From Saprospiraceae bacterium (lineage in GTDB: Bacteria; Bacteroidota; Bacteroidia; Chitinophagales; Saprospiraceae): 46,162 nucleotides of DNA. This document shows, piece by piece, positions 44,768-46,162 of this stretch. The notes under the pieces are model-generated. The model worked only from the letters and a program-made list of their open reading frames with translations. It was not told the origin of the DNA and did no database searches. The position numbers and the translations under genes are program-made. The stretch is from positions 14,680-60,841 of the forward strand of contig JAHDHW010000010.1 in NCBI GenBank assembly GCA_020631105.1, written 5' to 3'. Within the stretch, counting starts at the first letter, position 1. The number at the start of each line of letters is the position of its first letter.

Positions 44768-45646
44768 TTATCGGTCTAGTTGATACAGATTATATTTCTC
44801 GATGGTATTAATCAATTTTCGATCATAGGTTTTGTCAGTAGCGTAACCGGCTTTTTTTAGTCCTTTTGCCCATTCTTTATAATCTTTACCATGTTTTTGC
44901 AGGCCTTTATATCTTTTACCCATGAGTAGATTGGAATGAGAGCGCCAGCTTTCCCATGCACTGCCGAACTTGCGGAAAAAATCTTTGTGGTGGTCATCCG
45001 TTGCATTAGTACAGTGTCCTTTTTTACAGTTGCGACTAAAGCATTTAATTCCGAAATGGTTATTATTCCCTTTTGCCAGTCGACTTGTACCAGCCCGACT
45101 TTCAATTAATGCCTGAGCCATTTTAATACTTGCAGGGATACCAAATTTTTTCATCTCCGTTTTAGCGACAGATTCATACTGTTTGATAAAAGCTAATGCT
45201 CTTTTATCCGCTAAAGAATGAGCTGCAACCGGGGCGTATGGATTGCCACCGGTGCTAAAAGTCGTATTTTGCGCAATGCCATTACCTGCTTTATAATTTT
45301 CTTCAGTTCCTTCCGGTACATTATAAGAGAGGTTAAGCTGCATATCTTTTTTGAAAGCCATAAAAGCTACCAGGCAAAGTGCAATCAATTTTAACCAGGG
45401 TACTTCAACATCTTCAAATAGCTTATCCAGCACTTTAAGAAGTTTATATTTTAAAGCCACAAGCGGCTTTTGAATACTAATGAAAAGCTGTTTTAATAAA
45501 ATGCTCAATTCCGGGATAGCCTCCTGATCGCTAGTGATAACAGGCTTTAGATTACGTTCTCTTTTGCGATAGGTCCGTTGCTCCTTACGGGTATCTACTA
45601 CAATCAGAGGAATTTTATCGTACTTTGTTTTAATATTATTTTCCAT
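44768..45646 (-). CDS. Membrane-anchored glucosaminidase (GH73-like)
   Basis: 292 residues. A basic, probably cytoplasmic N-terminal part (1-83) precedes one membrane helix (about 84-98, WLKLIALCLVAFMAF), with no cleavable signal peptide. The catalytic domain (about 148-290) is of the N-acetylglucosaminidase type that cuts peptidoglycan glycan strands. The likely acid is Glu182 in MAQALIESRAGTSRLAKGNN, followed by NHFGIKC and the C-terminal YATDKTYDRKLINTIEKYNL. Three cysteines in CFSRNCKKGHC (202, 207, 212) sit in the active-site lobe and could form a disulfide in the periplasm. It has its own promoter (45676-45707) and terminator (44667-44696). Probable role: wall remodelling from the inner membrane. 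Confidence 0.88.
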   Translation of the reverse strand: MENNIKTKYDKIPLIVVDTRKEQRTYRKRERNLKPVITSDQEAIPELSILLKQLFISIQKPLVALKYKLLKVLDKLFEDVEVPWLKLIALCLVAFMAFKKDMQLNLSYNVPEGTEENYKAGNGIAQNTTFSTGGNPYAPVAAHSLADKRALAFIKQYESVAKTEMKKFGIPASIKMAQALIESRAGTSRLAKGNNNHFGIKCFSRNCKKGHCTNATDDHHKDFFRKFGSAWESWRSHSNLLMGKRYKGLQKHGKDYKEWAKGLKKAGYATDKTYDRKLINTIEKYNLYQLDR

Positions 45647-45965
45647 AGTAAAGACTTTGGTAATTAACTATGAAACAAAAATAAAACAAATTGTTGTTTA
45701 ATTCAAACAAATTAAAACTATTTTGTTTATTTTTCAAACAAAAAATATTTAACTAATTGATATACAGTTGATTGTTTTGTTTTAAAATGTAAACAAAAAA
45801 TGATAAGCAAGATAGAGAGAGGACAAAAACGGCTATATACATAACAAATAAAAGATTTGTCCCGTTGAGGAGTGGGGAATAACATTAGTATTGGAATCAA
45901 TTTTGTTACTTTAAATTATCCCCACCCCTGCATTCCTAATAACTGTTGATTCAAAAAAGACTCTT
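45647..45965. other. AT-rich divergent intergenic region with repeated AAACAAA/TTTGTTT motifs
   Basis: About 320 bases between the glucosaminidase gene and the terminal lipoprotein gene. Positions 45670-45805 contain many copies of AAACAAA or its complement in both orientations, overlapping the glucosaminidase promoter. No gene or RNA was recognised. Confidence 0.5.
45676..45707 (-). promoter_or_regulatory. Bacteroidota-type promoter of the glucosaminidase gene
   Basis: On the minus strand: TTTG (45707-45704), a 20-base spacer, TATTTTTG (45683-45676). Transcription would start near 45670, about 24 bases before the ATG at 45646. Confidence 0.6.
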
Positions 45966-46162
45966 ATGAAAAAGTATAGCATTCTTTTGCTTGTCGTTTT
46001 ATTAGCCTTAGGTATGAACTTTAGTTCGTGCAGATCCTGTAAAGGAGGTGGTTGGTACGGAGATCGTAATCTTGGCTATTCGCCACAAAAAGAACAACCG
46101 GCTGAAAAACAAAAAGTGATCCTTAATGTCGAAGAAGAATCTTGCGATATTACAGCACCTTA
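45966..46162 (+). CDS. Lipoprotein, partial (runs off the window)
   Basis: The first 65 codons of a gene starting at the ATG at 45966; the end lies outside the window. The signal peptide MKKYSILLLVVLLALGMNFS ends in lipobox FSSC (Cys22). The mature start has a second cysteine and a Gly/Trp cluster (RSCKGGGWYGDRNLGYSP), then a charged, Gln/Lys/Glu-rich stretch. No family can be named from this part. The bases AAAGGAGGTGG at the CKGGGW codons resemble a ribosome-binding site but lie inside the gene. Confidence 0.75.
   Translation, partial: MKKYSILLLVVLLALGMNFSSCRSCKGGGWYGDRNLGYSPQKEQPAEKQKVILNVEEESCDITAP

Noticed and set aside
46036-46050. AAAGGAGGTGG resembling a ribosome-binding site
   Set aside because: It is inside the lipoprotein reading frame with no start codon at the right distance.
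1-46162. CRISPR array, insertion sequence, prophage, tRNA or rRNA
   Set aside because: No regularly spaced repeats, transposase or integrase frames, phage genes, or cloverleaf/rRNA signatures were seen on reading both strands.

Overview
The window reads as chromosomal DNA of a Bacteroidota bacterium, most likely from the Saprospiria/Chitinophagia side of the phylum (inference from gene content; no rRNA is present to test it). The evidence is a set of type IX secretion system (T9SS) genes (porU, porV, a porP/sprF-type gene and a gldJ-type lipoprotein gene), three secreted proteins ending in T9SS C-terminal sorting domains, lipoproteins with short SSC/TSC lipoboxes, and several promoters of the Bacteroidota type (TTTG, about 19 bases, TAnnTTTG). 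Gene density is high and no insertion sequence, prophage, CRISPR array, tRNA or rRNA was seen; the only RNA gene recognised with confidence is rnpB.

Layout. 0.15-1.1 kb: a periplasmic thioredoxin fused to a SPOR domain. 1.6-5.5 kb: fabH, efp, accB and accC, a fatty-acid-initiation block with elongation factor P. 5.5-7.3 kb: an MsbA-like ABC exporter. 7.5-10 kb: a T9SS cargo protein, a small outer-membrane-type protein and a PAQR/hemolysin III membrane protein. 10.0-10.4 kb: a compact minus-strand unit with its own promoter and terminator encoding a 40-residue peptide that resembles the leader of Bacteroidota ribosomal natural products. 10.4-15.2 kb: a PLP-dependent deaminase-like enzyme and a very large multi-pass sensor histidine kinase. 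15.6-16.1 kb: RNase P RNA. 16.1-17.4 kb: a second T9SS cargo. 17.5-27.5 kb: the T9SS block (porV, porU, porP-like, gldJ) followed by murF. 27.5-30.8 kb: a degenerate ureohydrolase and an OmpA-family protein. 30.9-39 kb: housekeeping genes (CoA-binding protein, pyruvate dehydrogenase E2, recR, a GT2-hybrid glycosyltransferase, an M20 amidohydrolase, yraN, pgi). 39-44 kb: a third T9SS cargo built as an FG-GAP propeller, a class 3 lipase-like lipoprotein and an acyl-CoA oxidase-like flavoprotein. 44-46.2 kb: a small membrane peptide, a membrane-anchored glucosaminidase and the start of a lipoprotein gene that runs off the window.

How the genes fit together. PorV and PorU form the cell-surface attachment complex that removes the sorting domain of cargo proteins; GldJ and the PorP-like protein belong to the outer-membrane side of the same machine. 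The cargo genes at 7.5, 16.1 and 39.2 kb are natural clients. fabH/accB/accC and the E2 subunit link acetyl-CoA supply to fatty acid synthesis, and murF, the glucosaminidase, the SPOR-thioredoxin and the OmpA-type protein all act at or near peptidoglycan. The most unusual item is the orphan peptide unit at 10.0-10.4 kb: no lanthipeptide-type modification enzyme is encoded in the window, and the peptide has no cysteine. All identifications are from reading the sequence; none was confirmed by a database search.
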